Source: Primulina eburnea
Taxonomy: Eukaryota > Streptophyta > Magnoliopsida > Lamiales > Gesneriaceae
Assembly (NCBI RefSeq): GCF_022965805.1
Contig: NC_133101.1
Location: 14,293,054 to 14,357,053 of the forward strand
Length of the DNA: 64,000 nucleotides
Direction: 5' to 3'
The stretch's first letter is position 1. Every line of letters starts with the position of its first letter. Positions 46,678 to 58,909 of this stretch are shown piece by piece. The notes under the pieces are model-generated. The model was not told the DNA's origin and ran no database searches. It worked only from the letters and a program-made list of their open reading frames with translations. A program made the position numbers and the translations under genes.

Positions 46678-48954
46678 TGTAAGGCCCAATAATTATAGAA
46701 TTAATAAACAAAGATTAGTAATCGTCATTAACGTGAGACTCGGAAGATATGAGAATGCATGACATGCAATGAGGAAAGAAAAAAACATGAGAAAATAAGA
46801 GTTTTTATTGAGACAAGACCGCACCCGCGCCCAGAACAGGAGTGCACCCGCGGTCATTAAAAATGGAATTTCGAAGGTGAGGATGAAGCATCACCGCACC
46901 AGCGGTGCCAGACATGACCGCACCCGCGGTGCATAGACAGAAAGTTGGCAAATTTATTCAAAGCAAGACCGCACCCGCGGTGCGAGAAGGATCGCACCCG
47001 CGGTGCGAGAAGGATCGCACCCGCGGTTTAAACCCAAGCGCACCCGCGGTCAAGCTTCGGGAAATTTTGGATGAGGATCAGTAGGCATAGCGCACCCGCG
47101 GTCATGTAATGAGCGCACCCGCGGTGCAACGTGCAGAACAAAGAATTGGCCACTTGTTTGACATGAAATTGATATAAATATATATGGGTGTGATTCTTCA
47201 CGATTTCATCAGATGAAATCGTGAAGTTCCTCTCCCCTTTTCCTTAAAAGGTTTCCATTTCTATAAGTTGTGATTTTGAGGAATCCGTGTATCAGAATTC
47301 AAATCCGACTTCAGTTCTGAGTTTCTCTCGACACGAGCTACACAAGGACGTAAGTGTTGTTATGTTTTGAGATGTTTTGAAAATATGATGTTGCTAGAAT
47401 CGAATATGATTCAGATATAGTGTTTCTGCTACCGTAGACATTATAGAATTGAAGTCAGATTAAAGAAAAGACTGTTTATGTAATTATTATGATTTTTGAA
47501 AGATATCGACTGAGATTATATATCAGAATTGTGTTAGTATTCAGAGTATGAATTGTATTGACACAGATTATGAGTTCCAGTATTATATTTGTGATGTTCA
47601 GATTGACGGGGTTAGTCAGATTGTATTTTTATGTCGTCGAAACATCAGTTGATTTAGATTGATCAGATTCAGATATGATTTCGAGTATATCGTGATATCG
47701 TCGATATGGATTAGATTGTATCTCAATTGACATTGATCAGATTATGTGTTTTGATTTGAGTATTGATCAGAACTGGTTCGGAATTGAGTTGTTTATTGAT
47801 ATTATATCTGTTTGGTATTGATATTACCAGATTGGGAATGGACCGAGACAGAGTCGGGACTTCTTCTTCTTCTGAGCGAGAAGATACAGGTATTATAAAT
47901 TAATGTTGAGTTGGGATTGCACAACTCGAGTGAGGTTTGACTCGAGTTTCCCTAAATCACATACTTTATTTTATTGCATGGATATTTGCAAGGAATGAAT
48001 TGATATGCTTGTTTTCTTGATGGATAGATAACAGGTATTAGACGATTAATCTTGTGACAGAAGTTCCTGATAGTGGTGGGATCACCACGGGAATATTGCA
48101 CGATGTCACAAGATCGTATAGAAATCTTGGGACGGAAGCGCCTGACAGTAGCGGGATCGCCACAGGCACATCGCACGATATCTCAAGATAGGATATTAGC
48201 GATAGAGCTACAGTCCATGACGGTTAGGTCAGGACACCGGATATTTGGTTATATCGAGTAAATAAAATTAGAACTTCTTCTATTACGGAATTCGATATAG
48301 GAACACCACATCTGGACACCGGGATCCCTAGGCTAGGATTGAGTCTAGTCTAAAATATAGAGTCACGAGTCCGAGTGACAGCTATATTGATTTATATTGC
48401 TTGATATTGAATTATGTTCCTGATGATGGTACATGATTAGAATAGAATTTATTCTTGATATTGATTTATGTTCCTGATTAGAGTACATGTTTAGAATATG
48501 ATTTATTCTTGTTATTGATTCATGTCATGATTTTGATATAGGATATGATTTTCTGTTATATGATTTTATATTATTTATATGATTGCATGTATACATGATT
48601 TATACTGGGATCTTTATATCTCACCGGAGTTATCCGGCTGTTGTCTTGTTTTATGTGTGCATGACAACAGGTGGGGCAGGATAAGGGTCAAGAAGAGAAC
48701 GAGGCTGGACTAGATAGCGTGGAGATCTGGGCTTCAGAAGAAACTTAGGATTCAGTACTGATATATTATGGAACCTAGTTGAATTATTGGAGATAACATC
48801 AGATTTGTATGTTTATGTTTAATTTGTAATTTGAATTTAACTACATTACGTTTCCGCTGTGTAATTTAAAAAAAAAATTTAGACCCTGTTTCTTATAAAT
48901 GATTAATTAGTACCAATGACGATTAACAACTGGATTAGCTTCCGGGTCCCCACA
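46678..48954 (+). repeat. 3' LTR (2277 bp) of the gypsy element
   Basis: TGTAAGGCCCAATAATT at the start, after a GAGGGGAAGAAA purine tract; GGGTCCCCACA at the end. Contains a GCACCCGCGGT array (46821-47127), a TATA box (TATAAATATA, 47173-47182) and no gene. Confidence 0.85.
46821..47127 (+). promoter_or_regulatory. U3 array of GACCGC-ACCC-GCGGTC hairpin units
   Basis: Eight exact GCACCCGCGGT copies and two variants, in a GC-rich island within AT-rich DNA. The fullest unit, GACCGCACCCGCGGTC, is a 6-bp inverted repeat around ACCC. The array ends about 45 bases before a TATA box, the expected place for LTR enhancer elements. Confidence 0.65.
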
Positions 48955-51654
48955 CAAGCTAGCTCACTGGTCCCCGCCCTCGGCCCCGACATCATCAGTA
49001 CCTACAACAATCATGTCTAGTGAGCCTAAATACTCAGCATGCATATATCGTAAATAACGAGTAAATAATGTAGTAAAATTTGCATGGGATGAAATATCTG
49101 TCATGAGGCATAATGTGAAAATAACTTGTCATGAGCAATTATAATACGTGCATAACTGAACTGAACTGAAAATCATAGTAAAAATGTTTGCTCCTTGGAG
49201 CCCTGTACTGAAATAGCCTGTAATAATTTTCTGTTTAGATTATGGTCTACGCAAGTGGCCCCTGCACTGAACTGAACTGACCTGTAACTGACGACCGGAT
49301 TTAACTGAACTGACCGATAACTGGCGACCGGATATAATAATGCTCCCATGATAGTGAAACGGCCACAAGCAATATCGCATAAATCTCAAAAATAAATATT
49401 TTCTATTTTTATGCACGTAAATAATTAAATGACTTAATGAAATGTCCTGTAATATTTTACCACATGGATTGGATCGTTCCCAGGCTCGCTACGACCTAAA
49501 TATGCCATGAAAATTATGCAATAGATTTTCTTGAGCAAACTATGCAATTAAATCCGATAATGCGACAATGGCGCCCAACGACTTCGTATTTAATCATGAC
49601 TCCGAACCAATCCAAACCAACATTGAAACATCGTATAGTCATGATTAAAATACACTTAAAATGATGAATTAATGCTCCTAAGATGATGCAAGTCGAAATT
49701 TTGGTGAATGGAGGCCAAAACATGAAACGCTCCTTCGAGAGTCAATTTGGCACATTGCACCGTAATTTCTCGTACGACTTCAAAAATTATCCGAATCACG
49801 AACGGCCAAACACATGGCCATTGCAACTTGATGAGGCACCGTCCAGTCCAAGGCCATAGGCTAAAAGCCAACCACGAACTCGAACGATGCCTGAGAAAAA
49901 CAGCACACTTGCTGTCAAAATTACAGCAGCTGCACATTTGCTTTTCTTGTGTCGTTTTCGAGACTACCGGCCATTGGGGCTTGAACCACCGACCAGAGAC
50001 TCTTACCAACATCCCAAGGAATGATTTGAACCATGGCTAAGGGCCCTAGGCCAGTCACAATTCGCACCATTCCAGCAACAACTCGAAAGATTCACCCGAG
50101 AGCACAAATTCTGCGCGTCGGGCATTGTTCTTGTTTTGCTGTCACGGATCGTTCCAATGGCCATTTGATTGACCATGTCACAATTTAGACATCTAGGGTT
50201 ATGCTATGAACCGTGGCTAAGGGCCATAGGCCAACCAAGATCCACACCATTCCAAAAACGATCCATACATGCTGTAAAAATGAGAGTGCCGAAAGTGGGG
50301 AGGGGCTGTTCTTGAGTTTTATTGTAAAAACCGATTCACCATGGACCAAGACTCCAAAATTGTGACTTAGTCACGTCTTATACATGCTAGGGAAGTGATC
50401 TAACCATGGCTATAGGCCTTGGGGCATGCATGATCAGATTCATTTCTCCTTTGACAGCAAACTGAATTTCGAAAAGCTCAAATGGACAAAAGGTGAAGTT
50501 GCTGTCATTTTCGGGTTTTCCAGCGTGTATGGGGTTAAATGAATGGACCAACATGGTCCTAATGCATCCTATTACATGTCCAGATGTCACCTTGGGAGCC
50601 TGGAATCGAACCAATACCTGAAACCCACAAAACATATGAAACCGTGAAGCTTGAATTGGAACGGCCGAAAATCTGCAGCATTTATTTTCAAAATTCTTGA
50701 TGTGTTTCGGTTTTGTCATGGAAATAATGATCATGTAATGTAGAAATTTGATAATAGGACTTGATTGAAGATTCAAGGAAGAACATATGCATGCCTGGTT
50801 TCGTTTTGAAAAAAAAACGAAAGAATAAGACGACTCGGCGTGGAGGAGGTGGAGCGTTCTTGCTACCTTGTTCTTCACTCGATTTTTCTCTCTTGATTCT
50901 AGCTATGAGGCTCACGATTTTACACTCTGAAATGCTCTCAAATTTTCGTTGATGGGGAGGGGAAATGGTGGTTAGGAGAGTGAGGGAAATGGGTGCAATA
51001 TAGGTGGAATGGCAAGACCAAGTCTCCTCTATTTGAAATTTGAAATTTGGTTTGATATCAAATGATTTTTTGGGGTGTTTGTTGGAGGCTAATGACCGAT
51101 TCCTACAAGCTAGTCTAGGTTAGGATATTGCTTTTTAATTAATTAATTAAGGTTGATTAATAAGTGGAAAGATTATCATGATAACAATGACAAAGAAAGG
51201 GTCAAAGGTGATTTGGCAAGGTATTGTCTAGTCAATAAGGGTGGCCGAAATTTAACAAATAAATGGAAGGGAAATGTTGCTTATTTAGTAAATTTATAAC
51301 CTTTAAAAGCCTTGCCTATCCTTTAATTAATTTAGTGAACTAACCCCTTAATTAAGGAACTTAAATGAATTTATTTTCTACTCACCTCAAGTTGTATAAA
51401 TAATTCCCTAAACCTCCTATTAACTTAAATTAACTTACTTGCTAGCTAAAATAAATTCTGGAAATGTTTTCTGAATCTTAAATTTTATCTCTAAACTCCA
51501 ACTCCAGTCCGACCTCACTGAAATAACTGAAATTATAAAATTTAAACTACTGCAATAAAATAATTAAATTTAAATAGTCATGCAATAAAATCAATTTAAT
51601 TTAAATACTAGAATTATGCATGGCTTATACGTAGCCTAAGTTACGGGTTCTACA
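48955..51654 (-). repeat. 3' LTR of the 51.7-55.4 kb gypsy element, left end undefined
   Basis: The LTR start, TGTAGAACCCGTAAC on the minus strand, is at 51654 after a polypurine tract. The LTR extends left to the border with another element's LTR at 48954/48955, where no matching CA end was identified, so it may be truncated there. Inside are about four copies of a diverged ~185-bp unit centred on CCATGGCTAAGGGCCATAGGCC (near 49841, 50033, 50213 and 50405). No gene is supported in it. Confidence 0.65.
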
Positions 51655-51675
51655 ATCCTTCCCCCCTTAAAAGAA
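51655..51675 (-). promoter_or_regulatory. Polypurine tract of the gypsy element
   Basis: The minus strand reads TTTTAAGGGGGGAAGGAT next to the LTR start, just after the conserved TTTCGAGGACGAAATTTC motif. Confidence 0.8.
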
Positions 51676-51690
51676 ATTTCGTCCTCGAAA

Positions 51691-53055
51691 TTAAAACTCA
51701 CCGAATAGCTCGGGGTACCGACTCCTCATCTCTAGCTCAGACTCCCACGTAACTTCCTCCTCTGAATGGTTAAGCCATTTGACTTTGACTCGCTTAACCA
51801 ACTTGTTCCGAAGCTTCTTCTCCTGCCAGTCTAGGATCTGCACTGGTCTCTCCTCATAAGATAGGTTCGGAGTAAGCTGCAACGGCTCAAAATTCAGCAC
51901 ATGCGAAGGATTCGCCATATACTTCCTCAGCATGGAGACGTGGAACACATTGTGTACTCCGGCCAGATTCGACGGAAGAGAAACACGATAAGACAGCGTC
52001 TCAACTCTGTCAAGGATCTCAAATGGTCCAATGAATCTCGGACTGAGCTTCCCTTTCTTCCCAAATCCCATGACGCCCTTCATAGGTGCCACCTTCACAA
52101 AAACACGGTCGCCAACGGCAAACTCTAGGCCTCTCCTTCTCTGATCTGCATAGCTTTTCTGTCGACTCTGAGCAGTCCTCATCCTATCACAGATCTTGAC
52201 TGATACATCGGCAGCCTGCTGAATAATCTCCGGACCCAACTCTGCTCTCTCTCCTACTTCATCCCAATGAACAGGAGATCTGCACTTGCGGCCATACAGT
52301 GCTTCATACGGAGCCATACCAATAGACGACTGGAAGCTGTTGTTATAGGTGAACTCCACCAATGGCAACTTCGACTCCCAACTCCCTGAGAAGTCAATCA
52401 CAAAAGCACGGAGAAGATCCTCTAAGATTTGAATAACTCGCTCTGACTGCCCATCTGTCTAAGGATGGAAAGCTGTGCTAAACAGCAACTTCGTACCCAT
52501 AGTCGAATGCAAACTCTTCCAAGACGAGGAAGTGAATCTGGGGTCTCTGTCAGATACGATCGAAACTGGAATATCATGAAGTCGGACTATCTCCCGGATA
52601 TACAACTCCGCATACTGAATCATGGTGAAAGTCGTCTTAATGGGCAAGAAGTGCGCTGATTTGGTAAGACGATCTACAATCACGCAGATGGCATTTGATC
52701 CTCTGACTGACTTCGGCAATCCGGTCACAAAGTCCATGGTAACATTCTCCCACTTCCACTCGGGAATGGGAAGAGGCTTGAGCAAACCTGCTGGTCTCTG
52801 ATGCTCCACCTTCACTAACTGGCAAGTCAGACACTCGGATACAAAACGTCTGATATCCTTCTTCATCCCTGGCCACCAATACAACAACTGCAGATCTTTG
52901 TACATCTTCGTACTCCCATGGTGAATGGAATACGGGGACATGTGGGCCTCTGATAGAATATCTGCTCGAATAGAACCACTGCTGGGAACCCACATCCTGT
53001 CTCGGTATCTCGAAATATCGTCGCTGACTGAATACAAGATACTGCCCTTCGCCTA
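51691..53055 (-). pseudogene. Integrase of the gypsy element, with in-frame stops
   Basis: One frame with two TAG stops: 53053-53055 and 52459-52461. The second falls in the catalytic-domain motif HP-TDGQSER, where Gln is expected. Readable parts are the zinc finger (CLTCQLVKVEHQRP), core ([24 protein letters not shown]) and C-terminal half 52401-51691 ([53 protein letters not shown]). The tail is chromodomain-like. Both stops look like single C-to-T changes of CAG. Confidence 0.8.
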
Positions 53056-54180
53056 ATCTCTCTGTTTCCACTTGGCCAACTGCTCATCTGTTACTTGACC
53101 ACTACGAATACGGTCAAGAAGCGAAGACTGAATAGTCAAGGTAGATAGACGGGGAACTCTATCTCGAGGATATGACTCTAGATCAAACCTCTGCATCTCA
53201 AGCTGAAGAGGTCTCTGAATCGTCAAATGAGCCATCACTGCGACTTTTCTGTTCAATGCATCCGCAACTACATTAGCTTTACCCGGGTGGTAGCTAATGT
53301 CACAGTCATAGTCTTTCACAAGCTCCAACCAACGTCTCTGACGCATGTTCAGCTCCTTCTGCGTAAAGAAATACTTGAGGCTCTTGTGGTCGGTAAAGAT
53401 CTGGCACTTCTCTCCATACAGATAATGCCTCCAAATCTTCAAGGCAAAAACTACGGCGGCCAACTCTAGATCATGGGTAGGGTAGTTCTTCTCATGGGTT
53501 TTCAGCTGTCGAGAAGCATATGCTATCACCTTCCCATGCTGCATCAATACTGCGCCATGACAGAGCTTCGAAGCATCGGTATATAGAACAAACTCACCGG
53601 GCCCTGACGGCATCGCCAATATTGGTGCTGAGATAAGAGCTTGCTTCAAAGTATCGAAGCTCTTCTGACACTCCTCGCTCCATACAAATTTCACATTCTT
53701 TTTGGTCAATGATGTGAGTGGAACGACAATAGAAGAGAATCCCTTAATGAACTTCCGATAATATCCTGCGAAGCCAAGAAAACTACGGATCTCTGATGCA
53801 TTCTGCGGCACAACCCAATCTCTGACTGCTGCAACTTTCGCTGGGTCGACCTCAATACCACTGCTAGAAACAATGTGGCCTAATAACGTCACCTTCTCTA
53901 ACCAGAATTCGCACTTACTGAACTTTGTGAATAGCTTGTGCTTCTGCAAGGTCTGCAAAACTGTGGTCAGATGCCTGCTGTGATCCTCCTGATTCTTAGA
54001 GTAGACGAGAATGTCGTCTATGAACACTATCACAAACTGATCAAGATACGGTTGGAATACCCGATTCATAAGATCCATGAAGATCGCTGGCACATTCGTC
54101 AGACCGAACGGCATCACAAGGAACTCATAGTGGCCATAACGAGTCCTGAAAGCAGTATTGGAAACATCAGCATCTCTCAT
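53056..54180 (-). CDS. Reverse transcriptase C-terminal part and RNase H of the gypsy element
   Basis: 375 codons. [35 protein letters not shown], then the connection domain. RNase [52 protein letters not shown] end. The frame differs from the upstream piece ending at 54167, so a small indel near 54170-54180 separates them. It ends at a TAG (53053). Confidence 0.85.
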
Positions 54181-55250
54181 CCCTCAACTGGTGATAACCA
54201 GAACGCAGATCAATCTTGGAGAATATCGAAGCTCCATGCAACTGGTCAAACAAATCCTCGATCCTCGGAAGTGGGTATTTCTTCTTCACTGTAACCCTGT
54301 TCAACTCCCGGTAATCAATACAAAGCCTCATCGTGCCATCCTTATTCTTTACAAATAAGACTGGCGTGCCCCATGGTGAAAAACTCGGGCGAATGAACTC
54401 CTTGTCCAGAAGTTCCTGAATCTGCTTCTTAAGCTCTGCCATCTCTGTCGGCACTAATCGGTACGGTTCTTTGGATATCGGAGTCGTACCTGGCATAAGC
54501 TCAATGGAAAACTCCACCTCTCTCTCGGGTGGCATACCAGAGACGTCTTCGGGAAAAACGTCTAAGAAATCTCTTACAATCGGAACATCTGAGGCTGACT
54601 GACTGGGTTCCTCAGGGACAGATATAAAAGTCGCTAGAAACGCCCGACACCCTCTATGCATGAGCTTCCTAGCCTGAACATACGGAATAATGCGCGGTAA
54701 GGGAAAGTACCTATCTGGCTCAAATAAGAACTGCGTCATTCCAGACGGTCGGACTAAAACAGATCTCTGCTGGAAGTCAATCAAAACTCTGTTCCGCAAT
54801 GGCCAGTCCATCCTTAGGATGATGTTAAACTCTAGCATCGGCAGCACGATAAGATCCGCATAAACAAGATTGCCATGGAGCTCAAGATCTATGTCTCGTA
54901 TCACATTGGTGGCTGCCATCTCTTCGCCTGAAGGCAACACTACTCAATAGGCTATATCTAGCCCGATGGTCTTGACTTTGAGGAAATTAGCAAAGACCTC
55001 CAAAATGAATGAGTGAGTGGCCCCTGAATCTATCGAGGCCTTCGTAGCGGAACCAGATATAAAAATTCTCCTTGAAAGATCGGAACTCTAAGTTGAACCC
55101 AATAGTTACAAGAACTAAACTTATAGACATGCAAAGGCCAGAGTTCTTCTAACCTAATTGCCGGAAATAATACTGAGTAGAGCATTCAATCTTATAACAG
55201 TTTCTAAGTTCAAAATCTTAATTCCGGTTCCCAAACGCTGAAATTCAAAT
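54167..55250 (-). pseudogene. Protease and N-terminal RT of the gypsy element
   Basis: 54940-54167 is open: protease end ([20 protein letters not shown]), linker ([20 protein letters not shown]) and RT start ([33 protein letters not shown]). Upstream the protease active site DSGATHSF is visible near 55030. An in-frame TGA at about 54944 separates it from the rest, and further upstream the frame continues toward the zinc knuckle. Confidence 0.75.
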
Positions 55251-55256
55251 AATAAC

Positions 55257-55419
55257 TTAAAGCTTAAAGGTACTTGTCATCAACATAGTCTCCGGGTTCG
55301 TTTTCGTGGCATGGAGAGCAAAAACTCTGCCTTGGGTAGGCAGATTCCTCTGAGGACACTGCAGCAACATGTGGTCTGGACTGCCACACTTATAACACTT
55401 TCTTGAGCCGTACATACAT
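55257..55419 (-). pseudogene. Gag zinc knuckle of the gypsy element, cut by SIRE-2
   Basis: The minus strand encodes CYKCGSPDHMLLQCPQ, a CCHC knuckle that binds RNA, followed by QGRVFALHATK. Upstream of 55420 the sequence changes to the SIRE-2 LTR. Confidence 0.8.
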
Positions 55420-56400
55420 TGAAGGGATCGGTTAACTGGATGGGAAGTGTTTAGAAGTGGGGGTTGAATAAACACTTTACTGATTTTAAAAATTCTTCGA
55501 AGATAGAGTTCAGTTTTGTTACAAACTGACTCTAGGTATCTCGCCTGTCATTAATAATCAGTTAAACTGTTGAAACAGTTGCGGAATAAACACTGAATAA
55601 GAGATAGAATATCTAACTGAAAAGTATAACTGAAATAAAAGAACACAAATTGTTTCTGGATGTTCGGAGACTTGAATAACTCCTACGTCACCCCTTCTAT
55701 CACGGAGATGGGATATTCACTAAAAGACTTTGATCAAATACAATAAAATGCACTGACCCACTTCAGTATGGACTTATCAATTGCCAAAACTGAAACTCTT
55801 AGTATACAACACTTTCTACAGATCGTAACTGATCTTAGCACAGCTTATAAAATCTATCAAAGATTACAGAGAGCTTTACAAGCTCAATAACGTAGCCTTG
55901 AATGCTACTGATATATCAGATAAGCGTGAGCTTTAGATTTCTGAATGTGAGTAGATATTTTTGCAGAGTAACAGCAAGTAGAATAGAGTAGTTGAATCGT
56001 ATTTTTCTCAGCTGCTCTCTTAGCTATTTATAGGCTCTCCTCTCAACGGTAACTTCAAAGAATGTTTGAATATTCTAACCGTTGATTGCCACGTCGATAT
56101 GTTCTGACAGTTGTACACTGCTCATTCTGAAATGCGGCGTTCCACTACTAGTTGCAGGTGTTTGTACTATCTGTCGGTTGTCGTTTTCAACTGATGACGT
56201 GTTCAGCTGAGAGATTACCTGCTGAACGCTGGCTGAAAAATACAGTTACGCAATCAGTTGGACTCAATCAGTTATGATCTCAGTTGCGTAGTTCAGTTAC
56301 GTTCGAGGCGCATATCAATATGCTAGATTCAGTTGCTTAGTTCAGTTAGTTCGGTCAGTTGGTTCTAATTTTTTCAAACTCCGGAATTTAGTTTATAACA
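55420..56400 (-). repeat. 3' LTR of SIRE-2 (981 bp)
   Basis: The minus strand begins TGTTATAAACTAAATTCC after the polypurine tract and ends CCGATCCCTTCA. A CTATAAATA TATA box lies at 56025-56033. The sequence is near-identical to 63426-64000. Confidence 0.85.
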
Positions 56401-56413
56401 ATTTCCCCCTTTA
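56401..56413 (-). promoter_or_regulatory. Polypurine tract of SIRE-2
   Basis: AAAGGGGGAAAT on the minus strand, immediately before the LTR. Confidence 0.8.
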
Positions 56414-56534
56414 TGGTGTTTGACAAAACTGAGTAATTTTAAGAACTGAATAACTGAACTCATAGTAGATAAAATAAGATGTTTATCAACTGAATCATAT
56501 ATTCCACAAAAATACAAGAAAGCACTGATTGCTG

Positions 56535-58886
56535 CTAAGGTATCTTCTGCTTCTCTAACATCTCCTTAATTTCTTCCCCCTTTTTGTCAAACAATCCCAT
56601 CTTTAAAGATAATCTATGGACTTCAACTGAGAGGACCGAGACAGAGGATGAAATATTCTTGATAGCAGAGGTCATTGCAAGTTGTAGCGTATCAATTTTT
56701 CTGGAGACAAGCGTCTCTATACCGTTAATGCGACTGTTAATGGAATTCTGAGTAGTAGAGAGACTCAAATCTATCCCCTTGTTCTTCTGAATATCTTCAA
56801 CTGCTGATGAAAGAGAGTGAATAGCAGAATGCATTTTATCCAGTTTTTCTTTGTTGAATGAGTGAGAGTGATCCAACTTTAGATCATGAGATAACTGAGT
56901 ATTCTGAATCTTCGTCATGGCAGAACGTATCTCATGCAAGTTATGCTGCATATTTTGAATTTCTTCCAGTACAAGATCAAAATCTAAGGAGGAGGAAGGA
57001 TCAGAAGTTCCTGGTTCCTTTGTTGTTTGATTAGAAACGACCAACGCTTGGTTAGTTTCCTCCTGTTCAGCAGTGGTCGGAATTGGTATTTCTGATGTAG
57101 CAATTTCTGTTTGTGCTGGAGGAGATGAAGGAAGATTCTGAAGAACAGATGAGACATCCGGTTGGATGGTTGGTTCGGAAAGCTCTTGAACTGGTGCCTG
57201 TAAAGATTGATTAGGCGAAGCAACTGGCACATCAGTTTGATTGATCTGTTCAGCAGGTATTTCCAACTGAGCCGGTGCTTCTTCGAGGAGAGGAACCTCT
57301 TGAGCAAATTGATCAGTAGAATGATCAACTGGTTTAGAAACAGATTCAACAGCAACAGATTCTTGCACTACTGCTTGAATAATTTCATCAATATGGGCAA
57401 AGGATAACTCTGCTTCTGAGTACATATGTTGTTCAGCAGAAAAAGGTTGCGGAGCAACCATAACTGGTTCTTCAGTTGAGGTAACAACCTGTTTAGGAGA
57501 TTTCTCTTGCTGCTGAGATTCGGGTGTCACAACCTCTTCATCCATGTCATCGTCTGAAGTTCCTGGGTGAAGGACTAGCTCTTGATCTTTCTCCCAAAAA
57601 TTGATCTGAGATTGTAGATCAATAAGATCTGTGTCTAGCTGAGTGATGACTGCCCTATCAGCATATGCAGTTGGACTTGTGGGAACATAATTTTCCTTCA
57701 GTTTCTCAAGAATGTGTGCCAACTTCTTTGCTCTTAACTGATCAAAAAGGTATGTTTTTCTGTCCAATGCTTGAGCGATCGTTGCAGCATTGACAATTCT
57801 GAGAACAATTGCTTCCAGTTTAACAAATTTGTTCAGTTGGGACTTTCTTTTCAGCTGCTTCGCAAAAATTTCAGTTCTGAAAGCTGTCCAAGCATCATAT
57901 GTCTGAAGTTTTATTGCTGCAAAGTTATTAACCTGTTCCCAGACAAGGTCAATATGAGTTTGAATCGGGTTGGATGGTCTAGGCTCTTCCATCAGTTTGC
58001 CCTTGCTTTTATCAGAACTGAGGATGTGTGGAATTTCTAATCCAGTTGCAGTGGAGTCCACCAGTTCTCTGATGATTATCCCTTTTGGTCTAGCCGGTGC
58101 AAGAATGGTAGGACGATTGACTTGAATCAATGAAGCTTTGGTTCTAGCTGGCTTTTGTTTAGGATCAGCTGAAACTTCTGGAGGAATGACCTTCAGCGGA
58201 ATAGCTTGAATTGGCTGTTGAGCATCTGATGGAACCAGGATTTCAGTCGGAGTAGATGCAACTGATGTTATTAACTTAACTCGTTGAGTTCTTGGTTTCT
58301 TTGCTACTTGGGGAGAGGGTGTCTTTTCTGATTCAAATTCACTGGTAATAAGCTTCCTCTTGACTGTTTTTAACTGAGCCAAAGTCTTGGCTTTCTTAAC
58401 TGATTTAGGAACGGCTTTCTGAACTTCAATCTCCTTTTTAACCTTCACAAATTGAGCAGGAGATAGGTCCAACTTATTCTTGAGTGGATGAGTATTCTTC
58501 GCATTAAAGCCTTTAAATTTTGATGATCTTTCTGAATCATCAGCCACTAACCCCTTTACTTTCAGCAAATAGCTTAACTGCACTGCGAACCCTTTGGACT
58601 GTTTGGAAGACAGAAACATATTTTTCAGAATATTAAATGTAAGGTGCTTCCAGTTGAGTTGACGATCAGCCATAATGACAGAAATGGCTTGAAATTTCTC
58701 CAACGTAAGGGCAGCAAAAGATCCAGTTTTTGCCAAGAGCCCTTTGGCTACTACATCAGCAAGTAACTGAACATCATACTTCAGTTCCTTCTTCGGATCG
58801 GAAACTTTGATCTTCCGTCCATCAGCAGAAAGTGAGGTTTGCATTTCTTCAACATCAGATGTTTTAACATCAGAAAGATGTGCCAA
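56535..58886 (-). CDS. SIRE extra 3' ORF (env-like position), open but N-terminally shortened
   Basis: 783 codons without a stop. Three parts: an N-terminal globular block (VQLLADVVAKGLLAKTGSF, FAVQLSYLLKVKG), a long Lys/Pro then Ser/Thr/Gln-rich middle, and a C-terminal ~200-residue coiled-coil-like segment (NMQHNLHEIRSAM, then FNKEKLDKMHSAIHSL). Compared with SIRE-1 the first ~90 residues are gone: MAHLSDVKTS here aligns with the ISELSDIS part of SIRE-1. The Met used is therefore probably internal. No signal peptide or transmembrane helix is seen, so a viral envelope role is not supported. The function is unknown. Confidence 0.75.
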   Translation of the reverse strand: MAHLSDVKTSDVEEMQTSLSADGRKIKVSDPKKELKYDVQLLADVVAKGLLAKTGSFAALTLEKFQAISVIMADRQLNWKHLTFNILKNMFLSSKQSKGFAVQLSYLLKVKGLVADDSERSSKFKGFNAKNTHPLKNKLDLSPAQFVKVKKEIEVQKAVPKSVKKAKTLAQLKTVKRKLITSEFESEKTPSPQVAKKPRTQRVKLITSVASTPTEILVPSDAQQPIQAIPLKVIPPEVSADPKQKPARTKASLIQVNRPTILAPARPKGIIIRELVDSTATGLEIPHILSSDKSKGKLMEEPRPSNPIQTHIDLVWEQVNNFAAIKLQTYDAWTAFRTEIFAKQLKRKSQLNKFVKLEAIVLRIVNAATIAQALDRKTYLFDQLRAKKLAHILEKLKENYVPTSPTAYADRAVITQLDTDLIDLQSQINFWEKDQELVLHPGTSDDDMDEEVVTPESQQQEKSPKQVVTSTEEPVMVAPQPFSAEQHMYSEAELSFAHIDEIIQAVVQESVAVESVSKPVDHSTDQFAQEVPLLEEAPAQLEIPAEQINQTDVPVASPNQSLQAPVQELSEPTIQPDVSSVLQNLPSSPPAQTEIATSEIPIPTTAEQEETNQALVVSNQTTKEPGTSDPSSSLDFDLVLEEIQNMQHNLHEIRSAMTKIQNTQLSHDLKLDHSHSFNKEKLDKMHSAIHSLSSAVEDIQKNKGIDLSLSTTQNSINSRINGIETLVSRKIDTLQLAMTSAIKNISSSVSVLSVEVHRLSLKMGLFDKKGEEIKEMLEKQKIP

Positions 58887-58909
58887 TCCATCAGACGGTA
58901 GAGAATTAA

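Larger units (their letters stand above)
42878..48954 (+). mobile_element. Ty3/gypsy element with truncated 5' LTR, gag and collapsed pol
   Basis: The 5' LTR remnant (42878-43122), primer site (43128-43139), gag, heavily decayed pol and full 3' LTR (46678-48954) are in order on the plus strand. The 5' LTR keeps only its last 245 bases, matching 48713-48954. The internal region is only ~3.5 kb, too short for full gag-pol, so large pol deletions are certain. Confidence 0.85.
48955..55419 (-). mobile_element. Ty3/gypsy element, 3' part, interrupted by SIRE-2
   Basis: Minus order from 55419: Gag zinc knuckle, protease, RT, RNase H, integrase with tail, polypurine tract, LTR. The upstream gag and 5' LTR must lie to the right of the SIRE-2 insertion, beyond the window. 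Pol is collinear and nearly full length but carries several point lesions. Confidence 0.85.

Noticed and set aside
46821..47127. Possible CRISPR array at the GCACCCGCGGT repeats
   Set aside because: Irregular spacing, very short units, plant LTR context next to a TATA box.
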